Shown here one piece after another: positions 8,469 to 16,468 of a DNA stretch of 32,983 bases. Origin of the DNA: Acidobacteriaceae bacterium (GTDB lineage: Bacteria > Acidobacteriota > Terriglobia > Terriglobales > Acidobacteriaceae); NCBI GenBank assembly GCA_025361625.1, contig JANYKL010000138.1:1-32983 (forward strand), written 5' to 3'. The stretch's first letter is position 1. Each line of letters opens with the position of its first letter. Under the pieces are notes generated by a model. The model did no database searches. It had not been told where the DNA came from and was given only the letters and a program-made list of their open reading frames with translations. A program made the position numbers and the translations under genes.

Positions 8469-11400
8469 TTGGCCGATCACGGGGCGGGGCACATCGGGCG
8501 CGACGAACTGGCAAAGCTACTGGAACAATCGCGCGGCAACGCAGCTTCCCCGCTGCATAGGGCCGAGTTGCATCCTCAACTCGCGGAGTGCGCCGCTTGC
8601 CGGGAAGAGTTTATGGATTTGTCATTGCTCGACCGCCAATTGAAGATTGGGCAGATCGAGAACACGGCGCCGGCGATTGTTCCAACGCCCCATACTGTTC
8701 CAACCCCCAATAAAGATTGTCCAGATTCGAAAATCTGGCGCGAGATAGCCAGCGGGCTGACGAATTCCGAAGATACGCTCGCGAGCATTCAACATGCGAG
8801 CGGCTGTAAGTATTGCGGCCCTTTGCTGCACCAGGCAGTATCGGAAGTCAGCCGCTTAAATGAACCGTTGAGTGACGCGGAACGCGAGCGCATAGAAAGT
8901 TTGAGCAGCGCAAGCGCGGAGTGGCGGCAACGGCTGGTTCAGCAAATTACCGGCAAGGTTTTAAATTCAGAACGGAAGCCGATAGCACGCTGGTTAAAGC
9001 CGCTCTGGCGACCTCGATTTGCCATCTTAGCAGCGTCCTTTTTAGCAATCATTGCCGGTGCCGCATGGGTGCTTAGCAATCGGAGCGGGTCGGCAGTCGA
9101 TCGACTTTTGGCCCGCGCATACTCCGATAAGCGAACCGTGGAACTGCGCATTGCAGGAGCTGACTATGCGCCAATGCGTATTGCAAGAGGAAGTCAGTCG
9201 TCGTTTAGCGAGCGCCCTTCTTCGTTGCTGAAGGCGGAATCCATGATTGCCTCGGAACTGGAATCGCATCCGGCAAATGCGAAATGGCTGCAAGCTCAGG
9301 CGAAGGCTGACCTGCTTGAAGGGAAATATGATGCCGCTGTGGAAGCGTTGCGCCACGCTCAACAATTGGAGCCAGAGTCACCCGCGATCCTGACAGATCT
9401 TGCAACAGCCCATTTTCAACGCGCTCTGCAAGCGGATAAACGGGATGAGATCGGATCGGCTTACGAATACCTAAGCCAGGCTTTAAAGCTAGCTCCTGAC
9501 GATCCGGTTGCGCTCTTCAACCGCGCGATCGTGTCAGAATACCGGTTCCTCTACCAGCAGGCGCTCAACGACTGGCAGCATTATTTGCGGGTGGATTCAC
9601 GCTCGCAATGGGCGACTGAGGCAAGGGATCGGGCGGAAGCGCTACGAGAGAAAATGAAAAGGCGGGAGAGCAGGTCAGGCCCGCTGCTGTCTCCCGCCGA
9701 GATTGCCGCACTAGGAGCCAAGACGAATGTTCTGTCTGAAAAAGACCAGCTGAAGATTGATTCTCGAGTTGAAGAGTATTTGCAGGAGGCAGTTCGTTCA
9801 TGGCTGCCACAAGCCTTTCCCGAAGTTAAGCCCGAGGAGTCTCAAGTGAGTGAGGGCGCCCTGCGGGCGCTTTTTTTTTTGGCGGAGCTGACGAAACGGC
9901 GTCACGGAGACAGTTGGCTCTCGGACCTCCTCAAGAGTTCGTCGGCCCGTAACTTTCCCCTTGCTGCGAATGCTCTTGCACGTTCCGCCGCGGCCAACCG
10001 GTCAGATGACTACGATATTTCAGGGCAACAAGCCGACTTGGCGATCAGATTGTTTCGCGCTTCCGGCAACTCTGCTGGAGCCTTGCGCGCCGAGTTTGAA
10101 CGAACTTTTGCGGCTCAAATGGAACGGCTGAGCGACGGGTGTCGCGTCGAGTCAACTGGCGCGTTTGAGGAATCTCAAAAGTACTCCTATTTGTGGTTGC
10201 AGATTCAATTCGGACTGGAGGAGAGCGTTTGCTCGAGCCTGGCCGGAGATGTGGGAACCGACGAGAAACTATCCGACCAAGCGCAACGCCGCGCTGTCAG
10301 CAGCGGCTACGATGCACTCTACCTTCGTGCCCTCTTCTTCGCAGCCGATGATAGGCTTAACATCGGCGACCGAACAGGTGCGGCGAACCTCACCGACAAG
10401 GGACTCGAAAAATACTGGAGAGGACAGCTTCCAGCGCAGAACGCGCACAACCTTTATGCCGAGTCAGCCTACATTGCTGATGCAGGTGGCTGGCCTAATC
10501 TGGGACTTGCAACGTGGCAAGAGGATGCGGCGCTACTTGCCTCCGATGAAGACTTGCTGCGCCGCGCGTGGACGCAAAATTTTGCGGGCGACGCCGCGAC
10601 CGCCGCGTCGGAGCCGCAACTCGCAGTAGCACACTATGCTGAAGCGGTTCGGCTTATGGCTTTGACGCCAAGCACCGAAGCGAGCCGAAGTTTTGCCTTT
10701 GAAGCCGGACTTCGCACCGCCCGCATGCAGGCGCGTGTTGGCCATTACGACGATGCAATCCGGCGTCTAGTGCCGCTCAGGCAAGAGATTGGATCGCAAT
10801 CGAAGTTTATTGAGCAGCTTTTTTACTCCACGCTCGGTGAAGTCGAAGTTCGCAGAAATCGAGGAGCAGAAGCGGAACAAGCGTTGCTCCCGGCGTTGAC
10901 ACTCGCCGAAAAGAGCCTTTTATCACTCGGATCTGATGAGGAGCGCGCTACCTGGAGCAAGGACGCGGCACCCGCGTACCTCGCCATGTGTGAAGCGCAG
11001 TTGCTCCAGAATCGCATGCAAGAAGCGCTCAATACCTATGAACGGTACCTGGGAGCGCCGCGACGAGCGGGGACTGCTACGGGGGGTACCAGAAACGCGG
11101 TGCGGACCGTCGCGCTGTCAGAAGGGCCCGGATCTTCTGAATCAACCTCTAACCTGCGTTTACTGACAACTCAAACCATTGCGGCATTCGCAGCCCTGCC
11201 CGACGGATTGGCAATCTGGGTATACGACGATCGTGGAGTAAAGTCGCATTGGATTCCGCAATCCACCGAGAACTTGCAGAGGCTGGCGCAGCGATTTCAG
11301 GAACTCAGCGCCGATCCCAAGTCGCAATTCGCCGCCCTGCGCAGAGATTCCCATAGCCTCTATCAATCTTTAGTGGCTCCGATCGAAGCAGATCTGGCGC

Positions 11401-12161
11401 CAGGAAGAACGCTAATCATCGAGACGGACGGGTGGCTTGCCAGCCTGCCCTTCGAGGCATTGCTCAATTCCGACGGTCATTACCTCACGGAGCGGGTCTC
11501 AATCGTCCACGCGTTTGGGAAGGCGTTGCCGGCGCTGCCACAATCTGGACCGGGCATCTCCGTGCACTCGCCAGCGTTGATCGTAGGGAGCACGGCGTCA
11601 TCGCTGGCTGATGGCGCGCTGCCTCTTCCGGACGCCGGTCCGGAGGCAGAAGCTGTCGCGGGAAGATTCATTTCCGCCAATCTCCTCAGCGGCGACAAAG
11701 CCACCTATTCCGCAGTGCTAAAAGGCTTGCCTGGCGCTGCTGTCTTTCATTTCGCCGGACATTTGGTAACGACCACGCCGAAAGCAGGGCTGCTTCTGAG
11801 GGGTATAGACGGAACGACATCCCGCTTGATGGGTGGCGATGCTGTTCGTGGTCTTGACTTGCGCCGATTGCAGTTGGCAGTTCTCTCCGCGTGCGGCACT
11901 GCTTCTGACAAAGAGGATTCGAGCGGCTACGGCAACGTTACAGGCGCGTTTCTGCGGGCGGGCGTTCCGCACGTGGTCGCCAGCCGCTGGGCCGTGGACT
12001 CTACCGAGACCCGCCGGTTTGTCGACGATTTTTATAAATACGCGCTCGCAGGGCAGCCTATCCCGGATGCACTCCGCAGCACATCGCGAAATATGCTGGC
12101 TGATCCGCGCACATCTCATCCGTATTACTGGTCCGCATTCGCAGCGTACGGACGGCCCTAA
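8469..12161 (+). CDS. anti-sigma-type zinc motifs + TM + TPR + CHAT cysteine protease domain
   Basis: A 1230-residue multidomain protein. The N-terminus holds two cysteine motifs of the anti-sigma zinc-finger kind. The first is LAECAACREEF (Cys41, Cys44; the usual histidine is Gln, with His35 nearby). The second is canonical, HASGCKYC (His109-x3-Cys113-x2-Cys116). One membrane helix (about 183-203) divides it, so the N-terminus should be cytoplasmic and the rest periplasmic. TPR-like repeats follow (about 252-390) and more helical repeats lie at 560-880. The C-terminal CHAT domain (about 930-1230) has an intact dyad: His1098 in VFHFAGH and Cys1142 in LSACGT. TTG start at 8469 with GGGAG 5 nt upstream. 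An intrinsic-terminator shape lies inside the gene at 9856-9880. Probable role, inferred: sigma-factor control by proteolysis. Confidence 0.93.
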   Translation: MADHGAGHIGRDELAKLLEQSRGNAASPLHRAELHPQLAECAACREEFMDLSLLDRQLKIGQIENTAPAIVPTPHTVPTPNKDCPDSKIWREIASGLTNSEDTLASIQHASGCKYCGPLLHQAVSEVSRLNEPLSDAERERIESLSSASAEWRQRLVQQITGKVLNSERKPIARWLKPLWRPRFAILAASFLAIIAGAAWVLSNRSGSAVDRLLARAYSDKRTVELRIAGADYAPMRIARGSQSSFSERPSSLLKAESMIASELESHPANAKWLQAQAKADLLEGKYDAAVEALRHAQQLEPESPAILTDLATAHFQRALQADKRDEIGSAYEYLSQALKLAPDDPVALFNRAIVSEYRFLYQQALNDWQHYLRVDSRSQWATEARDRAEALREKMKRRESRSGPLLSPAEIAALGAKTNVLSEKDQLKIDSRVEEYLQEAVRSWLPQAFPEVKPEESQVSEGALRALFFLAELTKRRHGDSWLSDLLKSSSARNFPLAANALARSAAANRSDDYDISGQQADLAIRLFRASGNSAGALRAEFERTFAAQMERLSDGCRVESTGAFEESQKYSYLWLQIQFGLEESVCSSLAGDVGTDEKLSDQAQRRAVSSGYDALYLRALFFAADDRLNIGDRTGAANLTDKGLEKYWRGQLPAQNAHNLYAESAYIADAGGWPNLGLATWQEDAALLASDEDLLRRAWTQNFAGDAATAASEPQLAVAHYAEAVRLMALTPSTEASRSFAFEAGLRTARMQARVGHYDDAIRRLVPLRQEIGSQSKFIEQLFYSTLGEVEVRRNRGAEAEQALLPALTLAEKSLLSLGSDEERATWSKDAAPAYLAMCEAQLLQNRMQEALNTYERYLGAPRRAGTATGGTRNAVRTVALSEGPGSSESTSNLRLLTTQTIAAFAALPDGLAIWVYDDRGVKSHWIPQSTENLQRLAQRFQELSADPKSQFAALRRDSHSLYQSLVAPIEADLAPGRTLIIETDGWLASLPFEALLNSDGHYLTERVSIVHAFGKALPALPQSGPGISVHSPALIVGSTASSLADGALPLPDAGPEAEAVAGRFISANLLSGDKATYSAVLKGLPGAAVFHFAGHLVTTTPKAGLLLRGIDGTTSRLMGGDAVRGLDLRRLQLAVLSACGTASDKEDSSGYGNVTGAFLRAGVPHVVASRWAVDSTETRRFVDDFYKYALAGQPIPDALRSTSRNMLADPRTSHPYYWSAFAAYGRP
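9856..9880 (+). terminator. intrinsic-terminator-like hairpin with T10 inside the CHAT gene
   Basis: GCGCCC-TGC-GGGCGC forms a perfect all-G/C 6-bp stem with a 3-nt loop and is followed at once by ten T's (9871-9880). The run is read in frame as part of ALFFLAEL (about residues 466-473). The shape is that of a strong Rho-independent terminator or a slippage site, but it lies mid-gene in the sense direction. Confidence 0.6.
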
Positions 12162-12182
12162 TTCAACGACTAAGGAGACCTT

Positions 12183-13229
12183 ATGCACCGTGAACGCTTC
12201 CATCTTCGCCAGTGGTTGACCCTAGCGGCTGTATTTCTTGCGGCTCTTTTGCTCGTTTCTTGCGAAGAGAAACGGAATGCTCCGACTGGAACTCTCGCTG
12301 CCGCAAAAGTAGAAGTGTTCGTGCTCTTCGAGGGGCCGTGGGCCTTCGTCGACGATCCGCACGATAGCAACAGTGTCCTTGCGCTCGCGCCGAAATCAAA
12401 TCTGCACCGTCAACTCTACGTTTCGGCCTCAAACGAAGCGATTCTGGATGGTGGAATCTACACTCTTGCAGTGCCGCCGCACGGAACGGCTTCGAACGTG
12501 CCGAGTGAGGGTACCTTTGCGCAGGGGAAAATCAGCGCTCAGAGCCTGCAGCGAGCGATGGACGACAGGTCCGCACGGTACGTAATCAGACTTCCAAAGC
12601 CGGAGGGCTATATTGCAGCGAACAGGCATGTGAGCAGGGTCGGCCCCAACTATCCGCCGGACCCATCCACGGAGCAGAACTATGTGACGATCGTATCGCT
12701 GCGCTACGCGGTTGGGGCTCTTTCGGGATTCACTTTGTCCGGGAATTCTGACAGCGGGACCTTCACGCCGCTTGCCTTGGCAATAGAAACTCCGCAGATA
12801 CGTTTTGCTATCGAGCCTTCAAAGGTCGATGACGCGTCCGATCGGTGCCACCTGCATTCGCGGCAAGCTTTTGCGTCGACTGTTAAATTGCTCAATCTGG
12901 CTCTTTTTGTGGATTTCCCAGGCGACCCGTCGAGCTGCCAAGGCAGTGACCCGCAGAGGTCGCGGTCTGCTAACGCCGCGACGCATCGAAGCTGGCCTCT
13001 TCTGCAATTTGCGCGACAGGGAATTGAGCCCGCCCCCGGGCTTATCGCCAGCGAAGTCCAGCGACTTTCTCATAGCGCCGCAGTACTTGTTAGCGAGTTG
13101 GTACTTGCTCCACGTGACGGGCGGGGCCTGCCATGCGCCAATTTTATTTCTAACGACCGGCGACTAACGCCTGTCGCTACAGCTACGATCAAGCTTATTC
13201 TGGAGCAGGCGTCACTCCAACGGGGATGA
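12183..13229 (+). CDS. unknown lipoprotein of the sigma/CHAT operon
   Basis: A 348-residue protein of no recognised family. It starts with a signal peptide of the lipoprotein kind: basic HRERFHLRQW, a hydrophobic core, and the lipobox LLVSC with Cys27 as the likely lipidation site. The mature part has a conserved-looking beta-rich stretch (VFVLFEGPWAFVDDP, LHRQLYVSASNEAIL, GGIYTLAVPP; about residues 43-110), then a less ordered region with only a few cysteines. ATG 12183 has a strong AAGGAG (12172-12177) and follows the CHAT gene by 21 bp, so co-transcription is likely. By position it could be a substrate, sensor or cargo of the CHAT protein; that is inference only. Confidence 0.85.
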   Translation: MHRERFHLRQWLTLAAVFLAALLLVSCEEKRNAPTGTLAAAKVEVFVLFEGPWAFVDDPHDSNSVLALAPKSNLHRQLYVSASNEAILDGGIYTLAVPPHGTASNVPSEGTFAQGKISAQSLQRAMDDRSARYVIRLPKPEGYIAANRHVSRVGPNYPPDPSTEQNYVTIVSLRYAVGALSGFTLSGNSDSGTFTPLALAIETPQIRFAIEPSKVDDASDRCHLHSRQAFASTVKLLNLALFVDFPGDPSSCQGSDPQRSRSANAATHRSWPLLQFARQGIEPAPGLIASEVQRLSHSAAVLVSELVLAPRDGRGLPCANFISNDRRLTPVATATIKLILEQASLQRG

Positions 13230-13253
13230 TTCCATATCGGGTGGCTACCGGTC

Positions 13254-13259
13254 TACAAT
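13254..13259 (+). promoter_or_regulatory. candidate -10 element before the 53-residue protein and miaA
   Basis: TACAAT ends 6 nt before GTG 13266, which would make the transcript start at or near the start codon. No recognisable -35. Confidence 0.4.
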
Positions 13260-13265
13260 AACGGC

Positions 13266-13427
13266 GTGGGATCCCCACTTCTCGACAAGGAGCAGCCCGC
13301 TGACCAGCATCAACATCGCCAAGCTGCCTACGCAGCGGAGGCGACCGGTCTGCTGCTTATGGCGGTCATTTTTTTGATCATCACCGTCATTCGCTACGGG
13401 CAGATGATTTCATGGAGTGCGCGCTGA
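13266..13427 (+). CDS. 53-residue single-helix membrane protein
   Basis: A small frame from GTG 13266 to TGA 13427. It encodes a polar N-terminus rich in Q, H and D (DKEQPADQHQHRQ), then one strongly hydrophobic helix GLLLMAVIFLIITVI (about residues 28-42) and a short RYGQMISWSAR tail. Support comes from the clean soluble-then-membrane pattern, the absence of any other gene in this stretch, and a TACAAT element immediately upstream. Its end overlaps the start of miaA by 16 bp in another frame, as in a coupled pair. Function unknown; it could be a small membrane regulator. Confidence 0.6.
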   Translation: MGSPLLDKEQPADQHQHRQAAYAAEATGLLLMAVIFLIITVIRYGQMISWSAR

Positions 13428-14458
13428 AGGTGATGGATGCGGGCGAACCCGCGCCTAAGCCTCCCGCTCCCACTTCCGATCCGCAATCAAACTCTGGGCG
13501 CGATCCTTTGCTGGTGGTTGTGCTGGGCCCAACCGCGAGCGGCAAAACGTCGCTGGCTCTGACACTCGCACACCGATTTCACGGTGAAATCGTCAACTGC
13601 GACTCGGTCGCGATGTACCGGGAATTTGAGATTGGCACCGCCAAGCCTTCTGTAGCGGAACGCGCTGAGGTGCCTCACCATTTGATCGATTGTGTGGACC
13701 CCCTTGGAGATTTCAGCGCTGGAGAATATTCGCGGCAGGCGCGCGAGATTTTGAGGGAAATAGTTCAGCGTGGAACACCGGAAATCGGGCAAGGGCCAAG
13801 GCATCTGTCTTATTCACTGCCGATCGTTACGGGAGGTACAGGACTCTATTTGCGGGCGCTGCTGGAAGGTCTTTTCCCTGGTCCCCAACGTTCAGATGAT
13901 TTGCGCGCAAAGTTGCGCGGGCGCGCTCGTGAATTTGGCGCCGCATATCTGCATAAAATTCTGCGGAAGCTCGATGCGACGGCGGCGAGGCAGATTCACG
14001 CTAACGACGTTTCGAAGGTGATTCGGGCGATCGAGGTGTGCGTGGCTTCACGGCAGCCGATGACGAAGCTCTGGCAGCAGGGCGCGCAACCCCTGCGCGG
14101 CTTCCGCGTTCTGCGTCTTGGGCTGAATCCGGATCGCGAGGCGCTTTACCAGCGCATCAATCGGCGAGCGCAAAGAATGTTTGATGAAGGGCTGGTCGAA
14201 GAAGCGAAGCAGCTTCTTGAAAAATACGGCGCTGAAGCGCGGCCGTTATCCTTGCTCGGATACAAGCAGGCGCTGCAGTATCTTAAGGGCGAGTTGAGCC
14301 GCGATTCGGCTATCGCAGCCGCGCAGCAGGCACATCGAAACTACGCGAAGCGTCAAATGACGTGGTTCCGTCGCGAGCCGAACGTCCATTGGCTCGCGGG
14401 CTTCGGAGATGACGCAAGTATTCAGAGTCAGGCGATTGAGAGAATAGCTTTGTCTTGA
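13412..14458 (+). CDS. miaA: tRNA dimethylallyltransferase
   Basis: Transfers a dimethylallyl group to N6 of A37 in tRNAs reading UNN codons. Visible are the P-loop LGPTASGKTSLAL (about residues 37-49), the tRNA-substrate motif DSVAMYREFEIGTAKP, PHHLIDCVDP, the TGGTGLYLRALLEG motif, and the C-terminal YAKRQMTWFRRE followed by VHWL. DSVAMY replaces the more common DSxQVY. At 348 residues it is slightly longer than usual, owing to a Pro-rich N-terminal tail (PAPKPPAPTSDP). ATG 13412 overlaps the small upstream gene by 16 bp; ATG 13433 is an alternative start with GAAGG too close to be ideal. Confidence 0.95.
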   Translation: MECALKVMDAGEPAPKPPAPTSDPQSNSGRDPLLVVVLGPTASGKTSLALTLAHRFHGEIVNCDSVAMYREFEIGTAKPSVAERAEVPHHLIDCVDPLGDFSAGEYSRQAREILREIVQRGTPEIGQGPRHLSYSLPIVTGGTGLYLRALLEGLFPGPQRSDDLRAKLRGRAREFGAAYLHKILRKLDATAARQIHANDVSKVIRAIEVCVASRQPMTKLWQQGAQPLRGFRVLRLGLNPDREALYQRINRRAQRMFDEGLVEEAKQLLEKYGAEARPLSLLGYKQALQYLKGELSRDSAIAAAQQAHRNYAKRQMTWFRREPNVHWLAGFGDDASIQSQAIERIALS

Positions 14459-14545
14459 ACCCGACCTCGCCTCGCCGTCTGCCGCAGCCTTAAGCCAGCA
14501 ACAACAGTGGTGAGGACGGGCGATATTTTTGCTATCGTCTATGCC

Positions 14546-16468
14546 ATGCTGCGACGTTCGCTAACCTATTGCTTCTGCTTGCTGATAATTTTTCTGGGCA
14601 CCTCCACAGCCACCTTGGTCAAGGATAACGATAAGAAGAAAAATGGCGGCACTCCCTCCCACGCCATTCGTCTCGACAGGAGCGGTAAAAAATGGGCTGA
14701 TAAAGCCCTGCGCAGGATGTCGAACGAAGAGAAGGTAGGGCAACTTTTTTCGATCTGGACGCGGGTGCAATTCTTTAATGATGCCGATCCTGTCTACCTT
14801 GAGTTGTTAGACAGCATTCGCAAATATCATATCGGCTCCGTGGTCATGAGCGTTCCAGTTGACGGACCGGTGCTCCTGAGAACTCAGCCTTACGTCGCCG
14901 CCGAGCTTCTCAATCGGCTTCAAAAGTCATCGAAGCTGCCTCTGCTTGTCGCCGCCGATTTCGAGCGCGGGCTCTCCATGCGAATGAGTGGCGCAACCGT
15001 ATTTCCCCACGCCATGGCCTTTGGGGCCACTGGCAACTTGGAGTTCGCGGAGGCATTTGGGCGAATATCGGGTATGGAAGCCCGGGCGATTGGCGTGCAC
15101 CTGAATTTTTTTCCTGACGCTGACGTTAACTCGAACCCGGTGAATCCCGTTATCAACACTCGTTCTTTCGGAGAAGACCCGAAGCAGGTTGGCGACTTGG
15201 TGGCGGCCTACATAAAGGGCGCTCACGAGGGCGGGATGCTTACCACCGCAAAGCACTTTCCCGGACACGGCGACACGGCCACGGATTCCCATCTGGGCGT
15301 CGCACAAGTAAGCGGTGACCGCGCCCGGCTCAACTCCGTGGAACTGCCGCCGTTTGCCGCCGCAATTGCCGCTGGCGTTGACGCAATCATGGTTGCGCAT
15401 GTCACCGTCCCAGCGCTCGATTCTGGAGCGAACCAGGTTGCCACTACCTCGAAGCCGATCGTCACAGGGCTTCTGAAAGAAGAGATGGGATTCAAGGGTC
15501 TGGTTGTCACGGATGCGCTCGATATGGCTGGCCTGACCCGCATTTACGCTGGCGACATCGGTCGCTCCGCCGTAGAGTCGTTCAAGGCCGGCAACGATCT
15601 GCTCATCATTCCCGCCGATCTCGATGCCAGCTATCGGTCGATGCTGCAGGCGGTTCGCAGCGGAGAAATCTCGCGAGAACGGCTGGACGAATCGGTCCGC
15701 AAGATTCTTGAGATGAAGGCTTCGGTAGGCCTCAACAAGCAGCGCATGGCTGATCTCGGCCAAATCTCCACCGTGATTGCCCGGCCCGATAATTTGGCCC
15801 TAGGCCAGCAGATTGCCGACTCCGCAATCACCCTGGTACGGGATAACGGCAAAACAATTCCCATACAGTTTCCTGAGAATTCCGGAACTCCGGCGTCCGC
15901 TCTTCCGTATCAATCAGTGACCGAGGTAAAAAACCGTCTAGTCGCGGTAATTTTTTCGGACGATATGCGCACCGATTCAGGGCGCATGCTAGAGCGGCAG
16001 ATCACCTCCCGCGTAAAGGATGCGCACGTGATTTATGTGGACTCGCGCTCAGCGGCAGGCATGGCGCCCTCGGTGATGCAGGCGATTGATGGAGCGGAAC
16101 GCGTGGTTGCTGCGCTTTACATTGTCCCGGTGGCAGGCAAGGCGATGCGTGCGGCAGACGGCGGAGTGACCAATTCGGTGGCGATGGATGACAGCGCGGG
16201 GGCTTTGCTCAATTCAATTCTGAAGCGCGCGGCAGAGCGGACCGTGGTGCTCGCGATGGGGAACCCCTACGTGATCCAGAATTTTCCGGCGATCCAGAAT
16301 TATGTTTGCTCATTTTCAAACGCGACGGTTTCCGAAACTGCCGCCGTTAAGGCAATTTTCGGCGAGATTCCGATTCAAGGTCACTTGCCAGTCACGATTC
16401 CTGACATTGCCAATCGAGGCGATGGAATTCAAAAGTCTGTGAAACGGAGCGTAGGAGGCTCTCACTAA
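14546..16468 (+). CDS. secreted glycoside hydrolase family 3, beta-N-acetylhexosaminidase (NagZ)-like
   Basis: A 640-residue exported hydrolase. After a signal peptide (MLRRSLTYCFCLLIIFLG) comes the GH3 N-terminal barrel. It has the NagZ-type signature KHFPGHGDTATDSH (about 236-249), containing the acid/base histidine loop, and VVTDALDMAGL with the nucleophile Asp323. The C-terminal 280 residues form a GH3 C-terminal-type domain (QQIADSAITLVRDNG onward). NagZ-type enzymes release N-acetylglucosamine from muropeptides; the two-domain secreted form may act on peptidoglycan or chitin fragments in the periplasm or outside. ATG 14546 is preferred over GTG 14507 because it begins the signal peptide directly. 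Its TAA is followed at once by the ATG of the next gene. Confidence 0.92.
   Translation: MLRRSLTYCFCLLIIFLGTSTATLVKDNDKKKNGGTPSHAIRLDRSGKKWADKALRRMSNEEKVGQLFSIWTRVQFFNDADPVYLELLDSIRKYHIGSVVMSVPVDGPVLLRTQPYVAAELLNRLQKSSKLPLLVAADFERGLSMRMSGATVFPHAMAFGATGNLEFAEAFGRISGMEARAIGVHLNFFPDADVNSNPVNPVINTRSFGEDPKQVGDLVAAYIKGAHEGGMLTTAKHFPGHGDTATDSHLGVAQVSGDRARLNSVELPPFAAAIAAGVDAIMVAHVTVPALDSGANQVATTSKPIVTGLLKEEMGFKGLVVTDALDMAGLTRIYAGDIGRSAVESFKAGNDLLIIPADLDASYRSMLQAVRSGEISRERLDESVRKILEMKASVGLNKQRMADLGQISTVIARPDNLALGQQIADSAITLVRDNGKTIPIQFPENSGTPASALPYQSVTEVKNRLVAVIFSDDMRTDSGRMLERQITSRVKDAHVIYVDSRSAAGMAPSVMQAIDGAERVVAALYIVPVAGKAMRAADGGVTNSVAMDDSAGALLNSILKRAAERTVVLAMGNPYVIQNFPAIQNYVCSFSNATVSETAAVKAIFGEIPIQGHLPVTIPDIANRGDGIQKSVKRSVGGSH

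Noticed and set aside
14927-15763. 278-residue minus-strand frame inside the GH3 gene
   Set aside because: Fully inside a well-supported gene with catalytic motifs on the plus strand; its product is Arg/His-rich with no recognisable domain.
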